DNA of 53,039 bases from CAZTHC01 sp964613425 (GCA_964613425.1 CAZTHC010000001.1:1-53039); one strand, 5' to 3'. Numbered from the stretch's first letter, positions 18,903 to 28,238 are shown. Notes: generated by a model not told the origin, from the letters alone. Numbers and translations: made by a program.

Positions 18903-19859
18903 TTATTTCTTGTTTTTTATTGAAATCCATACTTTAACATTAATTTTTAGTATACACTTCTTGATTAATTGTTTAATATTGTAAATTTTAATTTGATTAA
19001 TTACCCTTTCCTGTTTTATTTTTTTTATATATTCTTTTTGTTCTTTTCCTGTTAATTCACTAGCTCTATCCAACACAGAATTAATAAAATAATTTTTAAT
19101 TTTTTCTTTAGTTGTATCACTTATGTTACATTTTTTGATCTCTTTTATCATATTTTCATAATGTGTTAATACATCATTTGCTCGTTTAACCTTTTTAGAA
19201 TAATCTTGATTTCTTGTTATACTATTATCAGTTTGCATATAGTAATATCCATATATTCCAGTAGATATTACAGATTTCGCCTTAACTATTACTAATGGTA
19301 TTAATCCAAAATCTTCATGATACATATTTATAGCAAATTTAAATTTATTATTTATAAAGAAATCTCTTCTATATAAATAAATGCATGCTACTTCTAGCAT
19401 AACATCTGATGTGCTCATTCTTTGAAAAGCTTCTTCTCCGCTTATTTCTTCAAAAACTGGTCCTTCAATTTTATTAATTATTTCTTTTTTTTCATTTACA
19501 ATGTTAAGCTTAAATTTAATTAAATCTACATTTTGTTCCATATAATCTTCTAAATTTTCTAATAACATTGTATCTATATAATCATCTGAATCCACAAACA
19601 TAATATACTGCCCTTTTGCCTTTGTTACAGCATAATTTCTTGTATCAGATAATCCTGTATTTTCTTTTTTATAATACTTAATTATATCTGAATATTTTTC
19701 TATATATTTATTAATTATTTCTTCTGAATTATCAATTGTACCATCATTTACTATAATTATTTCAATATCATTCATTGTTTGGTTAACTAAACTTTGCAAA
19801 CATTTTTCTATATGTTTTTCTACATTATATACTGGTACAATTATACTTACTTTTGGCAT
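18903..19859 (-). CDS. GT2 family glycosyltransferase
   Basis: This 318-aa GT-A enzyme opens with VSIIVPVYNVEKHIEKCLQS and contains IEIIIVNDGTIDNS, then GLSDTRNYAV and MFVDSDDYID, the metal-binding DxD region. No membrane segment is evident. It is probably a surface polysaccharide or teichoic-acid sugar transferase. It abuts the following GT4 gene upstream with only the stop codon between them, and is separated from the fused GT2-GT4 gene by about 95 nt of AT-rich DNA. Confidence 0.85.
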   Translation of the reverse strand: MPKVSIIVPVYNVEKHIEKCLQSLVNQTMNDIEIIIVNDGTIDNSEEIINKYIEKYSDIIKYYKKENTGLSDTRNYAVTKAKGQYIMFVDSDDYIDTMLLENLEDYMEQNVDLIKFKLNIVNEKKEIINKIEGPVFEEISGEEAFQRMSTSDVMLEVACIYLYRRDFFINNKFKFAINMYHEDFGLIPLVIVKAKSVISTGIYGYYYMQTDNSITRNQDYSKKVKRANDVLTHYENMIKEIKKCNISDTTKEKIKNYFINSVLDRASELTGKEQKEYIKKIKQERVINQIKIYNIKQLIKKCILKINVKVWISIKNKK

Positions 19860-19860
19860 T

Positions 19861-20949
19861 TTATAGTTCTCCTTCTATAATTCTTTCAATAGTACTAATT
19901 ATATTTTTATTAAACTGTTTTGAATCAAAAGATTGTTCAATATTATATCCTTCAGTAATAATTTTTTTCATGGCTTCATATATAGAATTTATCTCTTTTG
20001 TTGTAACATATCCAAATTTTCCACTTATATCTTCCTCTACATCTGATACCTTTGTAGTAATAACTGGTTTATTTAAAACTAGAGATTCTATTATTGTTAC
20101 TGGATATCCTTCATATTCTGAAGTCAAAATAATACTATCTGCAATTTTGAAATATGGGTATGGATTTTTTTTTGCACCTACGAAATAAACAATATCTTCA
20201 AGATTTTTTTCTTTTACAATTTTTTTATAAAAATCTGTATCAGGTCCATTACCTACTAAAATAATTTTAAAACTGAACTTGTCTTTTTTCAGCATATATG
20301 CCGCTTCTAACAATCTTGTCAATTTTTTTTGTTTTTCATCATGTCTACCTATATTTAATATTGTATAAATATTATCTTTTTTTTCTTCTATATTTTCTTT
20401 AGATAGTTTTTCGATCTTTTGATAGTTAATAGCATTATTACATTTTATTACTTTTCCATTCATTTGTGGAAATACTTGTAAGAACGTATTTTTACCTTCT
20501 TCTGAAACAAAAACAATTCTTCTGAATTCATTATATTTAACAAATTTAAAAAACTTCGTTACCTCTTTTTTATCATTATTGAACATAGCTAAATAATCTG
20601 CATGTGCCCATAATGCTGAATTTTTAGATGCTGTTCTCGCACAAAAAGAACCTGGTCCAGAATATGTAGCAAAAGAAGCGCTAAAATCATATTTGTTTTT
20701 ATACTTAATTTTGAACTGTATTTGTTTAATTAAATTTTGTATTTTACGTATTACTACATTTTTACTTGAACTTGGTGTATATTCAATTATTTTTACTTTG
20801 TCTGAAAGTTCATCCAAAAATATGCCTTGTTTTTTTTCTAAAACCAAAGTTATATTATATTTGTTTACTAGTTCATTTAAAAGAGTTACTAAAGCTGTTT
20901 CAATTCCACCTAAATCCAATGTGTACGCAGTAAATAATAGTTTTTTCAT
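19861..20949 (-). CDS. GT4 family glycosyltransferase
   Basis: This protein of about 362 aa is a GT-B enzyme. It starts KLLFTAYTLDLGGIETALVTLL (the glycine-rich N-terminal loop), with LNIGRHDEKQKKLTRLLEA in the middle and SEYEGYPVTIIESLVLNKPVITT near the C-terminus, the donor-site ExxxxxxE segment. I chose ATG 20949 because GGAG lies at the right distance; an ATG 12 nt earlier overlaps that site. It is the first gene of the surface-glycan locus and lies just after a palindromic repeat. Confidence 0.85.
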   Translation of the reverse strand: MKKLLFTAYTLDLGGIETALVTLLNELVNKYNITLVLEKKQGIFLDELSDKVKIIEYTPSSSKNVVIRKIQNLIKQIQFKIKYKNKYDFSASFATYSGPGSFCARTASKNSALWAHADYLAMFNNDKKEVTKFFKFVKYNEFRRIVFVSEEGKNTFLQVFPQMNGKVIKCNNAINYQKIEKLSKENIEEKKDNIYTILNIGRHDEKQKKLTRLLEAAYMLKKDKFSFKIILVGNGPDTDFYKKIVKEKNLEDIVYFVGAKKNPYPYFKIADSIILTSEYEGYPVTIIESLVLNKPVITTKVSDVEEDISGKFGYVTTKEINSIYEAMKKIITEGYNIEQSFDSKQFNKNIISTIERIIEGEL

Positions 20950-20983
20950 ACATTTCTCCATTCAAATTAGAGTTTTCATCTGC

Positions 20984-21005
20984 GGGTCGTCGAGAACGCC
21001 GACCC
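20984..21005. repeat. Intergenic palindromic repeat, family A copy 1
   Basis: Arms GGGTCGTCG and CGCCGACCC around an AGAA loop form a hairpin with one mismatch. The repeat is followed by CTACAGAAT. Related copies lie at 28636, 42431, 49501 and 51885. Confidence 0.85.
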
Positions 21006-21023
21006 CTACAGAATTAATTTTTA

Positions 21024-23021
21024 TCAATTTATCATTTTTATAAATTCTTCTTCTGAAATTATTTGTACTCCTAATTCTTGTGCCTTTGTTAATTTACTTC
21101 CCGCTTCTTCTCCTGCTAACACATAGCTTGTCTTTTTAGATACAGAATTTGAAGCTTTTCCTCCGAAGTTCTCTATAATCTGAGTTGCTTCTTCTCTTGT
21201 ATATTTTTCTAAACTTCCTGTTAATACAAATGTCTTTCCTTCAAATCTATTATCGCTATTTTCTTCAATTGTTTGCTCCATATTTACATTTGCAGCTTTC
21301 AATTTATTTATTAAGTCTAATGTTTGTTCTTGTTTAAAAAAGCTGTAAATACTATCTGCCATTATTTCTCCAACATCTTGTGTTATTGCCAATTCTTCTA
21401 CGCTTGCATTAATTATACTATCAATATTTTGAAATTTCTTTGCTAACGTTTTTGCAGATTTTGTACCTATATGCCTAATTCCAAGAGCATTAATTAACTT
21501 AGATAATTCATTAGATTTACTGTTTTCAATTGCTTCTATTAAATTATTTGCAAATTTCTTTCCATCCTTTTTTAAAGATGCTATATCTTCGAATTTTAAA
21601 GCATATATATCTGCAATATTTTTTATTAATCCTTTTTCTATAAGTTGCTCTACTATTGAATAGCCTAACCCGTTTATATCCATTCCTTCTTTAGATACAA
21701 AATGAACTATGCTTCTTAATAATCGTGCACTGCATTCTATTCCTATACATCTTGTTGCTGCTTCTCCTTCTTCTCTTACAGCTGGTGCTCCACAAACAGG
21801 ACATACTTTAGGCATTTCAAAGCTCTTCTCCTTGCCTGTTCTTTTTTCTTTAACAACTTCTACAATTTCTGGGATTACATCTCCAGCTTTTTGAATTATT
21901 ACAGTATCTCCAACTCTTAAATCTTTTTCTTTAATGAAATCTTCATTATGAAGCGTAGTTTTAGAAATTGTTGAACCTGCAACCTTAACTGGTTCTAATA
22001 TTGCCATAGGTGTTATAACACCTGTTCTACCTACCTGACATATAATATCTTTTAAAAATGTTTCTTTTTGTTCTGGTGGATATTTATACGCAATTGCCCA
22101 TTTAGGTGTTTTAAATGTAACACCTATTTTTTCTCTTAACTCTAAATCATTAACTTTAATAACTGCTCCATCTATTCCAAAAGATAAGCTTTCTCTATCA
22201 TCACCAATTTTTTTAATTGCACTAATTGCTTCTTCTATATTATTGCATAGAACTTTTACTGGATTCACATTAAATCCTAATTTTTCTAGGTATAATAAAG
22301 ATTCATAATGCGTTTTGAATTCTATATTATATGATTTTTGAACATTAAATACATAAATATCTAGTGGTCTTGAAGCAGTAATTTTGCTATCTAATTGTCT
22401 TAATGAACCTGCTGCTGCATTTCTAGCATTTGCAAATAATGGTTCTTCTAGTACTTCTCTTTGTTCATTTAGTTTGTCAAATTCTTCTTTGCCAATAAAA
22501 ACTTCTCCTCTTACTATAATATCAACATTTTCAGTTAATTTGTGTGGTATTGTTTTTACTGTTTTTAAGTTTTCTGTTATGTCTTCTCCAATTTGTCCAT
22601 TTCCTCTAGTTGCACCTCTTACAAGAATTCCATTTTTATATTCCAACGCAACAGATAATCCATCTATTTTTGTTTCTACAACATACTCTAATTTTTTATT
22701 ATATTCCTTAGCACTTTTCAAAACTCTTTCATTAAATTCTTCTAGTTCGCCAAAAGAAAATATGTCTTGTAAGCTTTGTAAAGGTACAATATGTTCTACC
22801 TTAGTAAATCCTTCTTTAACAGTTCCTCCAACTTTTTGTGTTAAAGAATCATCTGTAATGAATTGTGGAAATTGTCTTTCTAAATTCTTTAATTCATTCA
22901 TTAGCATATCATATTCAAAATCACTAATTTCTGGTTCGTCATCATCATAATATCTTTTAGCATGGTACGCCGTAGTTTCTCTTAACTCTTTAATTCTTTT
23001 TTGTGCTTGTTTCTCATTCAT
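21024..23021 (-). CDS. ligA: NAD-dependent DNA ligase LigA
   Basis: LigA joins nicks in DNA during replication and repair, with NAD as adenyl donor. Domains in order are Ia with the YHAKRYYDDDEPEISDFEYD region, the adenylation domain with the catalytic lysine in VETKIDGLSV near residue 115, and an OB-fold. A four-Cys zinc finger (CPVCG..., CIGIECSAR) follows, then helix-hairpin-helix repeats and a C-terminal BRCT domain starting FEGKTFVLTG. At 665 aa it is full length. No pcrA neighbour is seen; the next gene upstream is the uridine-kinase-like gene, 15 nt away. Confidence 0.96.
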   Translation of the reverse strand: MNEKQAQKRIKELRETTAYHAKRYYDDDEPEISDFEYDMLMNELKNLERQFPQFITDDSLTQKVGGTVKEGFTKVEHIVPLQSLQDIFSFGELEEFNERVLKSAKEYNKKLEYVVETKIDGLSVALEYKNGILVRGATRGNGQIGEDITENLKTVKTIPHKLTENVDIIVRGEVFIGKEEFDKLNEQREVLEEPLFANARNAAAGSLRQLDSKITASRPLDIYVFNVQKSYNIEFKTHYESLLYLEKLGFNVNPVKVLCNNIEEAISAIKKIGDDRESLSFGIDGAVIKVNDLELREKIGVTFKTPKWAIAYKYPPEQKETFLKDIICQVGRTGVITPMAILEPVKVAGSTISKTTLHNEDFIKEKDLRVGDTVIIQKAGDVIPEIVEVVKEKRTGKEKSFEMPKVCPVCGAPAVREEGEAATRCIGIECSARLLRSIVHFVSKEGMDINGLGYSIVEQLIEKGLIKNIADIYALKFEDIASLKKDGKKFANNLIEAIENSKSNELSKLINALGIRHIGTKSAKTLAKKFQNIDSIINASVEELAITQDVGEIMADSIYSFFKQEQTLDLINKLKAANVNMEQTIEENSDNRFEGKTFVLTGSLEKYTREEATQIIENFGGKASNSVSKKTSYVLAGEEAGSKLTKAQELGVQIISEEEFIKMIN

Positions 23022-23036
23022 CTGAAGGAGTTCCTC

Positions 23037-24671
23037 CTAATCTTCAAATATACTTCCTCCAATAAATTCTCTTAATAAAGAATGCATTGGTACATATTTT
23101 TCTGGTATAGACTCAAAATAACTTAACATTCTATATAATCTTTTTGCTTCTGAATATTCTTTATGTGTATTATCTATTTCTTTTAATAAAGGTACTGCAT
23201 AATCTTTAAGTACACCCAATTCATATATTAGTGATGAATTAAACATACTATCTGCTTCTTCCTGGTATGGGAATATATTTTGTACTTCGCCTTTGTTTAC
23301 AGAATCCCACATTTGAAGAGTATGTAATGCAGAATATCCTCTAAATTGATTGTCTCTAACAATCCTTCTTATTAAACGAGTATCTGTTGTTGAAATTCTA
23401 TTAAAATAATCTATATTTAAAACTGTTAAAGCACTTATATATATTTTATATTTTTGCTCTTTTGGAATCAATGCAGTTAACTCATCATTTAAACAGTGAA
23501 TACCTTCTATAACTAGTATCTCGTCTTTTGCTAACTTCATTGTGTTTCCTTTATATTCTTTTGAACCTTTACTAAAATTAAATGTAGGAACTTTAACTTC
23601 TTCACCATTTAATAATTTAATTAAATGGTCATTAAATAAATCTATATCTATTGCTTTAATTGTTTCAAAATCATAATTTCCGAATTCATCTTTTGGATTT
23701 TGTTCTCTTTCTACAAAGTAATTATCTACAGAAATTGTTACTGGTTTTAATCCGTTTAATCTTAATTGTAATCCTAGTCTTTGCGCAAAAGTTGTTTTTC
23801 CTGAAGAAGATGGACCAGCAATTAAAACTACTTTTACTCCTCCTCTTTCAACAATACTATCTGCAATTCCAGCTATTTTCTTTTCATGTAAAGCTTCATC
23901 TAATAAAATATATTTTTTTATCTTATCGTCTCTTACCATTTTATTTAATCTATATGTTGTGTGAATATTTAAAACCTTATGTAAGTCATCATATTCTTGT
24001 AATGTAGATAATAATTTTTCATTCTCTTCAAACTCTTGTAATACATTAGGTTCTTTTCTATTTGGATATCTTACTAAAAATCCGCCATGATATTTTAATA
24101 TTTCATACACATTAATATAACCAGTTTTAATTGGAAGTACTCCATAAAAATAATTATAATAATCTCCACAATAGTACATTATAATTTTTTCACGTTCTTT
24201 AACATCTAACTGTAATTTACCCTTTAATGTTTTTTCTTTTTCAAAGAATTTTTCAGCTTGTTCTCTATTCATAACTATAGTTTCTATATCCAAATTTTGT
24301 TCTATTATCTCTTTAACTCTTGCATTAACTTTTTCAATCATTTCATCTGTTACTTCCATATTTTCTACTTCGCATAAAAGAGAATTTGACAATTGAAAGT
24401 TAACTGTAATTTCAGATCCTTTATATAATTCGTCAAAAGCTTTACCTATAATATATATTAAGCCTCTTCTATAGATTCTTATACCATCTTTGTCTGTTAT
24501 ATCTATTAATTCTATTTTTCCATCAATATTTATTTCGTAATCTAATCTTTTTACTTCGTTGTTAAACTTACATGCAATTGCATTTGTCTTTAAAATTTCA
24601 TCTGTTAGTAAGTCACAAATTTTAGTTCCTTTTCTCACATCTATAATATTATCTTTATATATAACTTGCAT
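23037..24671 (-). CDS. TGS/ThrRS-editing-like domain fused to a uridine-kinase-type P-loop kinase
   Basis: This 544-aa protein has a TGS-like N-terminus (about residues 1-65) and a region resembling the second additional domain of threonyl/alanyl-tRNA synthetases (about 65-240). A PRK/uridine-kinase domain follows, with Walker A GPSSSGKTTFAQRL near residue 290, then SVDNYFVERE, FNFSKGSKEY and IEGIHCLND. The architecture is known in Clostridia as a putative nucleoside kinase, but its substrate is not settled. The thrS gene in this window lacks a TGS domain, so the two proteins have opposite domain contents. The start follows GGAGG. Confidence 0.85.
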   Translation of the reverse strand: MQVIYKDNIIDVRKGTKICDLLTDEILKTNAIACKFNNEVKRLDYEINIDGKIELIDITDKDGIRIYRRGLIYIIGKAFDELYKGSEITVNFQLSNSLLCEVENMEVTDEMIEKVNARVKEIIEQNLDIETIVMNREQAEKFFEKEKTLKGKLQLDVKEREKIIMYYCGDYYNYFYGVLPIKTGYINVYEILKYHGGFLVRYPNRKEPNVLQEFEENEKLLSTLQEYDDLHKVLNIHTTYRLNKMVRDDKIKKYILLDEALHEKKIAGIADSIVERGGVKVVLIAGPSSSGKTTFAQRLGLQLRLNGLKPVTISVDNYFVEREQNPKDEFGNYDFETIKAIDIDLFNDHLIKLLNGEEVKVPTFNFSKGSKEYKGNTMKLAKDEILVIEGIHCLNDELTALIPKEQKYKIYISALTVLNIDYFNRISTTDTRLIRRIVRDNQFRGYSALHTLQMWDSVNKGEVQNIFPYQEEADSMFNSSLIYELGVLKDYAVPLLKEIDNTHKEYSEAKRLYRMLSYFESIPEKYVPMHSLLREFIGGSIFED

Positions 24672-24763
24672 ATAAAACCTCCTATTTTTTATGAACTATC
24701 TTATTTCATTTTTATGCTCTAATTTTATATGTTTATTCGCTAATAGTCAAGAAATTTATACAA

Positions 24764-24799
24764 CAAAAAAGTAGTTAGCCAATAAGCTAACTACTTTTT
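24764..24799 (-). terminator. Terminator of the orphan 78-aa gene
   Basis: The stem GTAGTTAGC (24771-24779) pairs with GCTAACTAC (24786-24794) around a 6-nt loop. An A-run to the left gives a U-tract in minus-strand RNA. Confidence 0.85.
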
Positions 24800-24806
24800 G
24801 AAGGAT

Positions 24807-25043
24807 TTAAGTCAATATAACTTCCATCCCCATAACTCTTGTTGCAATATTCTTAACTCTTTCTTCATTTAAGTTCGCTGAAACGTTTATCTTATGCCGT
24901 ACATGAACTGTAGCAACATATTCTTTGGTATCAGCTTTCTTAAGTATTGAACCGCCATCTACAACCAAGTTGTATTTTTCAAGTTCAGTGTCAAGTTCCG
25001 CTTCCTTTTTGTTGGGGAGTAAGCTAATCAGTGTAAGTGTCAT
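24807..25043 (-). CDS. Orphan 78-aa soluble protein, unknown function, with an in-frame CGG
   Basis: I do not recognise this protein. It begins MTLTLISLLPNKKEAELD and has no membrane segment or Cys motif. The ATG at 25043 was chosen because GGAGG lies 8 nt before it; the ATG at 25058 overlaps that site. The gene stands alone between its own promoter and a strong terminator. Base use is richer in G/C than in its neighbours. Codon 49 (24897-24899) is CGG in frame. Read as Arg it gives 78 aa; read with a +1 shift it terminates four codons later (about 52 aa). It is either a transferred gene or a natural test of the CGG rule. Confidence 0.6.
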   Translation of the reverse strand: MTLTLISLLPNKKEAELDTELEKYNLVVDGGSILKKADTKEYVATVHVRHKINVSANLNEERVKNIATRVMGMEVILT

Positions 25044-25071
25044 AATGTTTTCCTCCATATTTTATAATATA

Positions 25072-25124
25072 TACCCATCTGGGTAACATATATATATTAT
25101 ACCCTATTTTTTCCTTTTTTTCAA
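25072..25124 (-). promoter_or_regulatory. Promoter and palindromic operator of the orphan 78-aa gene
   Basis: On the minus strand TTGAAA (25119-25124) and TATAAT (25096-25101) are 17 nt apart. A perfect TACCCA-n2-TGGGTA palindrome (25072-25085) lies just after the expected start site, a position suited to repression. The regulator is unknown. Confidence 0.65.
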
Positions 25125-25133
25125 TACTTTATG

Positions 25134-25331
25134 TTAATTTTCTGTTCTATCTTCTGGTATAACTATTGCTGCTATTATGTATGCTAATATTCCGCTTCCA
25201 CCTAGGCAACAGAATATTATCCAAAGTAATCTTATAATTGTTGCGTCCATTCCTAAGAATTCTCCTATTCCTCCACATACTCCGCAAATACTTCTGTTTG
25301 TTTTTGATCTAAATAATTTTTTATCGTTCAT
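25134..25331 (-). CDS. PspC-domain membrane protein
   Basis: This 65-aa protein carries a PspC domain: KTNRSICGVCGGIGEFLGMD, then one hydrophobic segment (LLWIIFCCLGGSGILAYIIAAIVIP). PspC proteins take part in envelope stress responses. It is the last gene of the PadR-DUF1700-DUF4097-PspC cluster, which as a whole points to envelope homeostasis. Confidence 0.88.
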   Translation of the reverse strand: MNDKKLFRSKTNRSICGVCGGIGEFLGMDATIIRLLWIIFCCLGGSGILAYIIAAIVIPEDRTEN

Positions 25332-25371
25332 AATTTATTTCTCCTTTTAATTTAATATTATTTTTTATATT

Positions 25372-26061
25372 CTATTTTATATTTAATGTAACTTTTCCTG
25401 CTCCACATTTTAGTTTCATGTTTTTGTCTGCATCATTATCTATTGTTTTCTTTATTCCTATTCCAGAATACTCTTCATCATTAATCTCTATCTGTCCCAT
25501 TCCAACATTTATGTCATAATCATAATTGTCCTCATCGCCATCTAATTCTAATATTACTTCTCCTGCGCCACATTCTAGTTGTAATTCATTTTGAATTTTT
25601 CCTTTATATGTTAATTTGCCTGCTCCAACAACAAGTGCACAATTATTAGTATTTATCCCTTCTATCTTTACTTCTCCTGCTGCTATATTAATTGTGGCAT
25701 CTTGAAATACATTATTTTCTGGAACATATATTATTATTTTTGATGTATACCTATTAAATACTGTTATTCTAGATGTTTTATTGGTTATGTACCATGTACC
25801 ATCTTTTACAAATGACTCAAAATCTCCAGATGGAACATCTTCTGCTTCTATTTTAAATTTATCTGACTTTTTAATTTCAACTTCTGATGTTTCAATATCT
25901 ATATTTAAGTTATTTATAATTTCATCTCTATATTCATAATTAACAGAAATTAAATCATCTTTAGTTATAAGAAGTGTATTTCCTCCTACAAAAACTCCAG
26001 CTATTATTAAAGCTAATCCTATTAAAAATATAAACAAACTCATTTTTAAATAAAATTTCAT
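25372..26061 (-). CDS. DUF4097-type membrane-anchored beta-helix-like protein
   Basis: This 229-aa protein has one N-terminal membrane segment (FLIGLALIIAGVFVGGNTLLI). After it come repeating short beta units with glycine-rich turns (NIAAGEVKIEG, LVVGAGKLTY, LECGAGEVILELDG, LKCGAGKVTLNIK), typical of DUF4097 and LiaF-like putative adhesin domains. Its ATG overlaps the stop of the DUF1700 gene (ATGA), so the two are translationally coupled. The function is probably envelope stress sensing, by analogy. Confidence 0.83.
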   Translation of the reverse strand: MKFYLKMSLFIFLIGLALIIAGVFVGGNTLLITKDDLISVNYEYRDEIINNLNIDIETSEVEIKKSDKFKIEAEDVPSGDFESFVKDGTWYITNKTSRITVFNRYTSKIIIYVPENNVFQDATINIAAGEVKIEGINTNNCALVVGAGKLTYKGKIQNELQLECGAGEVILELDGDEDNYDYDINVGMGQIEINDEEYSGIGIKKTIDNDADKNMKLKCGAGKVTLNIK

Positions 26062-26660
26062 ATATTACCACCACCTTTTACAACTAATGAACGTAGCATT
26101 TTTACAATCCATCTAATTAATGGTGGAACAGTATTTTTTAATATTGTAATAGTTAGTCCTGTAAATGCAATTCCTATTGCAAATATAACTAAACCTATTC
26201 CCATTAATAAAACTCCTAAACCAGTTAATGTAAACAGATTAACAATTCCTATTGTAAAAACTGCTATACCTACTACTGAAATTGCAAATCCAGCACATAT
26301 AAATCCAAAAACCACACCAAGTATACTAAAAATAACAGGAAATCCTACAGGTATTGCTACGAATATTACTAATAATAAAACTAATACTAATATACCTGGA
26401 TTTATTCCAGTATTTCCTTGTTTCAAAGGTTCCTTTCTTCCAAGTATTTGTTCATCTTCTAATTTGTTTTTTCTGCTTTCATTTAATATGCCTTCTGCAA
26501 CCTTTTCTGGACTTACAAGCTCTGCAATAACAGCTTGTTCATTTTCTACTCCAGCATCATCGAAGTATTCGGTGTAATACTTCATAGCTGTATCTCTTTC
26601 CTCTATTGGAAGAGATACAAGTCTTTGCCTTAATTCTTCTAAAAACTTTTTCTTATCCAT
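26058..26660 (-). CDS. DUF1700 family membrane protein
   Basis: This 200-aa protein starts with a soluble segment MDKKKFLEELRQRLVSLPIEERDTAMKYY with the conserved YTEYFDDAG, the hallmark of DUF1700 (HAAS-type) proteins. Hydrophobic segments from about residue 85 onward follow. Such proteins are encoded with PadR regulators and are thought to pair with DUF4097 partners. Its position, between padR and the DUF4097 gene, fits. Confidence 0.85.
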   Translation of the reverse strand: MDKKKFLEELRQRLVSLPIEERDTAMKYYTEYFDDAGVENEQAVIAELVSPEKVAEGILNESRKNKLEDEQILGRKEPLKQGNTGINPGILVLVLLLVIFVAIPVGFPVIFSILGVVFGFICAGFAISVVGIAVFTIGIVNLFTLTGLGVLLMGIGLVIFAIGIAFTGLTITILKNTVPPLIRWIVKMLRSLVVKGGGNI

Positions 26661-26683
26661 ATGTTTCTCCTTTTTTTCCTATT

Positions 26684-26992
26684 TTAAACCATATCAAAAA
26701 TTTTTTCTACACTTTTTTCATATATTTTCCACTCTTCAAAATAGAGTTCTAATTGTTTTTTTCCTTTTTGCGTTATTTTGTAATATCTTCTGTTTCTACC
26801 TTGATACTCCATATCGTAAATTTCTAGACACATATCCTTTTGTAATCTTCTAAGTACTGGATATAATGTAGATTCTGATATGTCTATTGCTTGTCTTATT
26901 ACTTGCGTTATTTCATAACCATATGTATCTTTTTTACTCACTGTCGCTAATACTAAAGCGTCTAGCAGTGGACTAGCTATACTAAATATCAT
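26684..26992 (-). CDS. PadR family transcriptional regulator
   Basis: This 102-aa winged-helix regulator shows the PadR core: LLDALVLATVSKKDTYGYEITQVI, then ISESTLYPVLRRLQKD (recognition helix) and RRYYKITQKGKKQLE (wing). It is short and lacks a large C-terminal dimer domain, as in PadR subfamily 2. It heads the envelope operon and is probably autoregulatory, since a perfect 13-bp inverted repeat overlaps its promoter. Confidence 0.92.
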   Translation of the reverse strand: MIFSIASPLLDALVLATVSKKDTYGYEITQVIRQAIDISESTLYPVLRRLQKDMCLEIYDMEYQGRNRRYYKITQKGKKQLELYFEEWKIYEKSVEKIFDMV

Positions 26993-27063
26993 ATTTTCAC
27001 CTCATTTACATCTTTTATAAAGATTATTTATTATTACTATTATGCATGCAATATATTTTAATT

Positions 27064-27099
27064 AAACAATATTATACGAGATATAATATTGTTTGTCAA
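27064..27099 (-). promoter_or_regulatory. padR operon promoter with embedded operator
   Basis: On the minus strand TTGACA (27094-27099) and TATAAT (27071-27076) are 17 nt apart. A perfect 13-bp inverted repeat (AAACAATATTATA at 27064-27076 and its complement at 27082-27094, 5-nt spacer) covers the spacer and the -10. A bound dimer would block RNA polymerase. Confidence 0.75.
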
Positions 27100-27106
27100 T
27101 ACATTA

Positions 27107-28102
27107 TTATAAAATTTTTAAAAAAGTTTTTACAATCATATATGAAATCCCACCACAGACTGGAAAAGTCCATATCCAAGCTTTTAAAATATTCAAGAAT
27201 TTATTAGAATTTATTTTTGCTTTGCCTGTTTTCCCTATACCTATTATTGAAATAGTTTTTACATGTGTTGTACTCACCGGTAACCCATTTATACTCGCAA
27301 AAAATAGCGTTATTACTGTTGTAATATCGCTAAGCAATGCTTGTTTATTATCTAATGTAACCATTTCACTTCCTATATTATCTACAATTTTCTTTCCTCC
27401 TATAGATACTCCTATTGCCATTACAATTGCAACAAAAAATATAATCCATAAATAATTAAATGGATTAATCTGTTCAGGTATATTTGTATTTTTTAATATA
27501 CTAAAGAAAATTATTAAAACTCCTATAAATTTTTGTCCATCCTGTGCTCCATGCATAAAAGACATTCCACAAGTTCCTATAATCTGAGCTTTTTCAACAT
27601 TCTTTTTTAAAAATTTATTTATAATGTTTTTTAAGATTTTAGAGGTAATATAGCTTATTATAAATGTACCTATAATAGACCATACTAACCCTATTAAAAC
27701 ATTTTTCCATTCGTTCCAATTTATTGCATCTATACTATATAAAGCGATTGCACTTCCTGTAAGTCCTGCTACTAATCCGTGTGTTTCGCTTGTTGGTATT
27801 CCAAAATACATAGCAACAAAAGCAAAAAGCACAACAGAAATAATTGCACTAGTTAAACCTAATATTCCTCTACTTCCATCTGTTAAATTTACCATTGAAC
27901 TTATGCAATCTGCAACTGAAATATTTATAAAACTCATAACAACTATTCCAATTAAATTAAATATTGCACTCATTCTTGCTGCTTTTTTAAATGGCATTAC
28001 TTTTGTTCCAACAAGTGTACATATGGCATTTGGTGCATCTGTAATAGCATTTGTTAGAATTAGCATTATTATTGTTAAAAATGAAAAAATATAAATTAAC
28101 AT
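27107..28102 (-). CDS. Inorganic phosphate transporter, PiT family
   Basis: This integral membrane protein of about 331 aa has ten or so hydrophobic segments. The PiT signature appears twice, as inverted halves: TNAITDAPNAICTLVGTKVM near the N-terminus and GLPVSTTHVKT near the C-terminus, with PTSETHGLVAGLTGSA between. It moves phosphate with a cation. I used ATG 28102, since the longer frame begins with TTG and reads through the AAGGAGAGG ribosome site. No PhoU-like gene is adjacent. Confidence 0.88.
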   Translation of the reverse strand: MLIYIFSFLTIIMLILTNAITDAPNAICTLVGTKVMPFKKAARMSAIFNLIGIVVMSFINISVADCISSMVNLTDGSRGILGLTSAIISVVLFAFVAMYFGIPTSETHGLVAGLTGSAIALYSIDAINWNEWKNVLIGLVWSIIGTFIISYITSKILKNIINKFLKKNVEKAQIIGTCGMSFMHGAQDGQKFIGVLIIFFSILKNTNIPEQINPFNYLWIIFFVAIVMAIGVSIGGKKIVDNIGSEMVTLDNKQALLSDITTVITLFFASINGLPVSTTHVKTISIIGIGKTGKAKINSNKFLNILKAWIWTFPVCGGISYMIVKTFLKIL

Positions 28103-28210
28103 ACCTTTATATAACCTCTCCTTAGTGTTTTCCAATTTCAAATAAATTAAACCATTTAGTTAAGTGTATGCAAATTTAATTAAAAATATATTAAGTTTTA
28201 ATACAAAACA

Positions 28211-28236
28211 AAAAAGCCTGCATGCGCAGGCCTTTT
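28211..28236 (-). terminator. Terminator of the orphan 76-aa gene
   Basis: The GC-rich stem GCCTGC (28216-28221) pairs with GCAGGC (28226-28231) around ATGC, with an A-run to the left that gives a U-tract on the minus strand. Confidence 0.85.
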
Positions 28237-28238
28237 TG

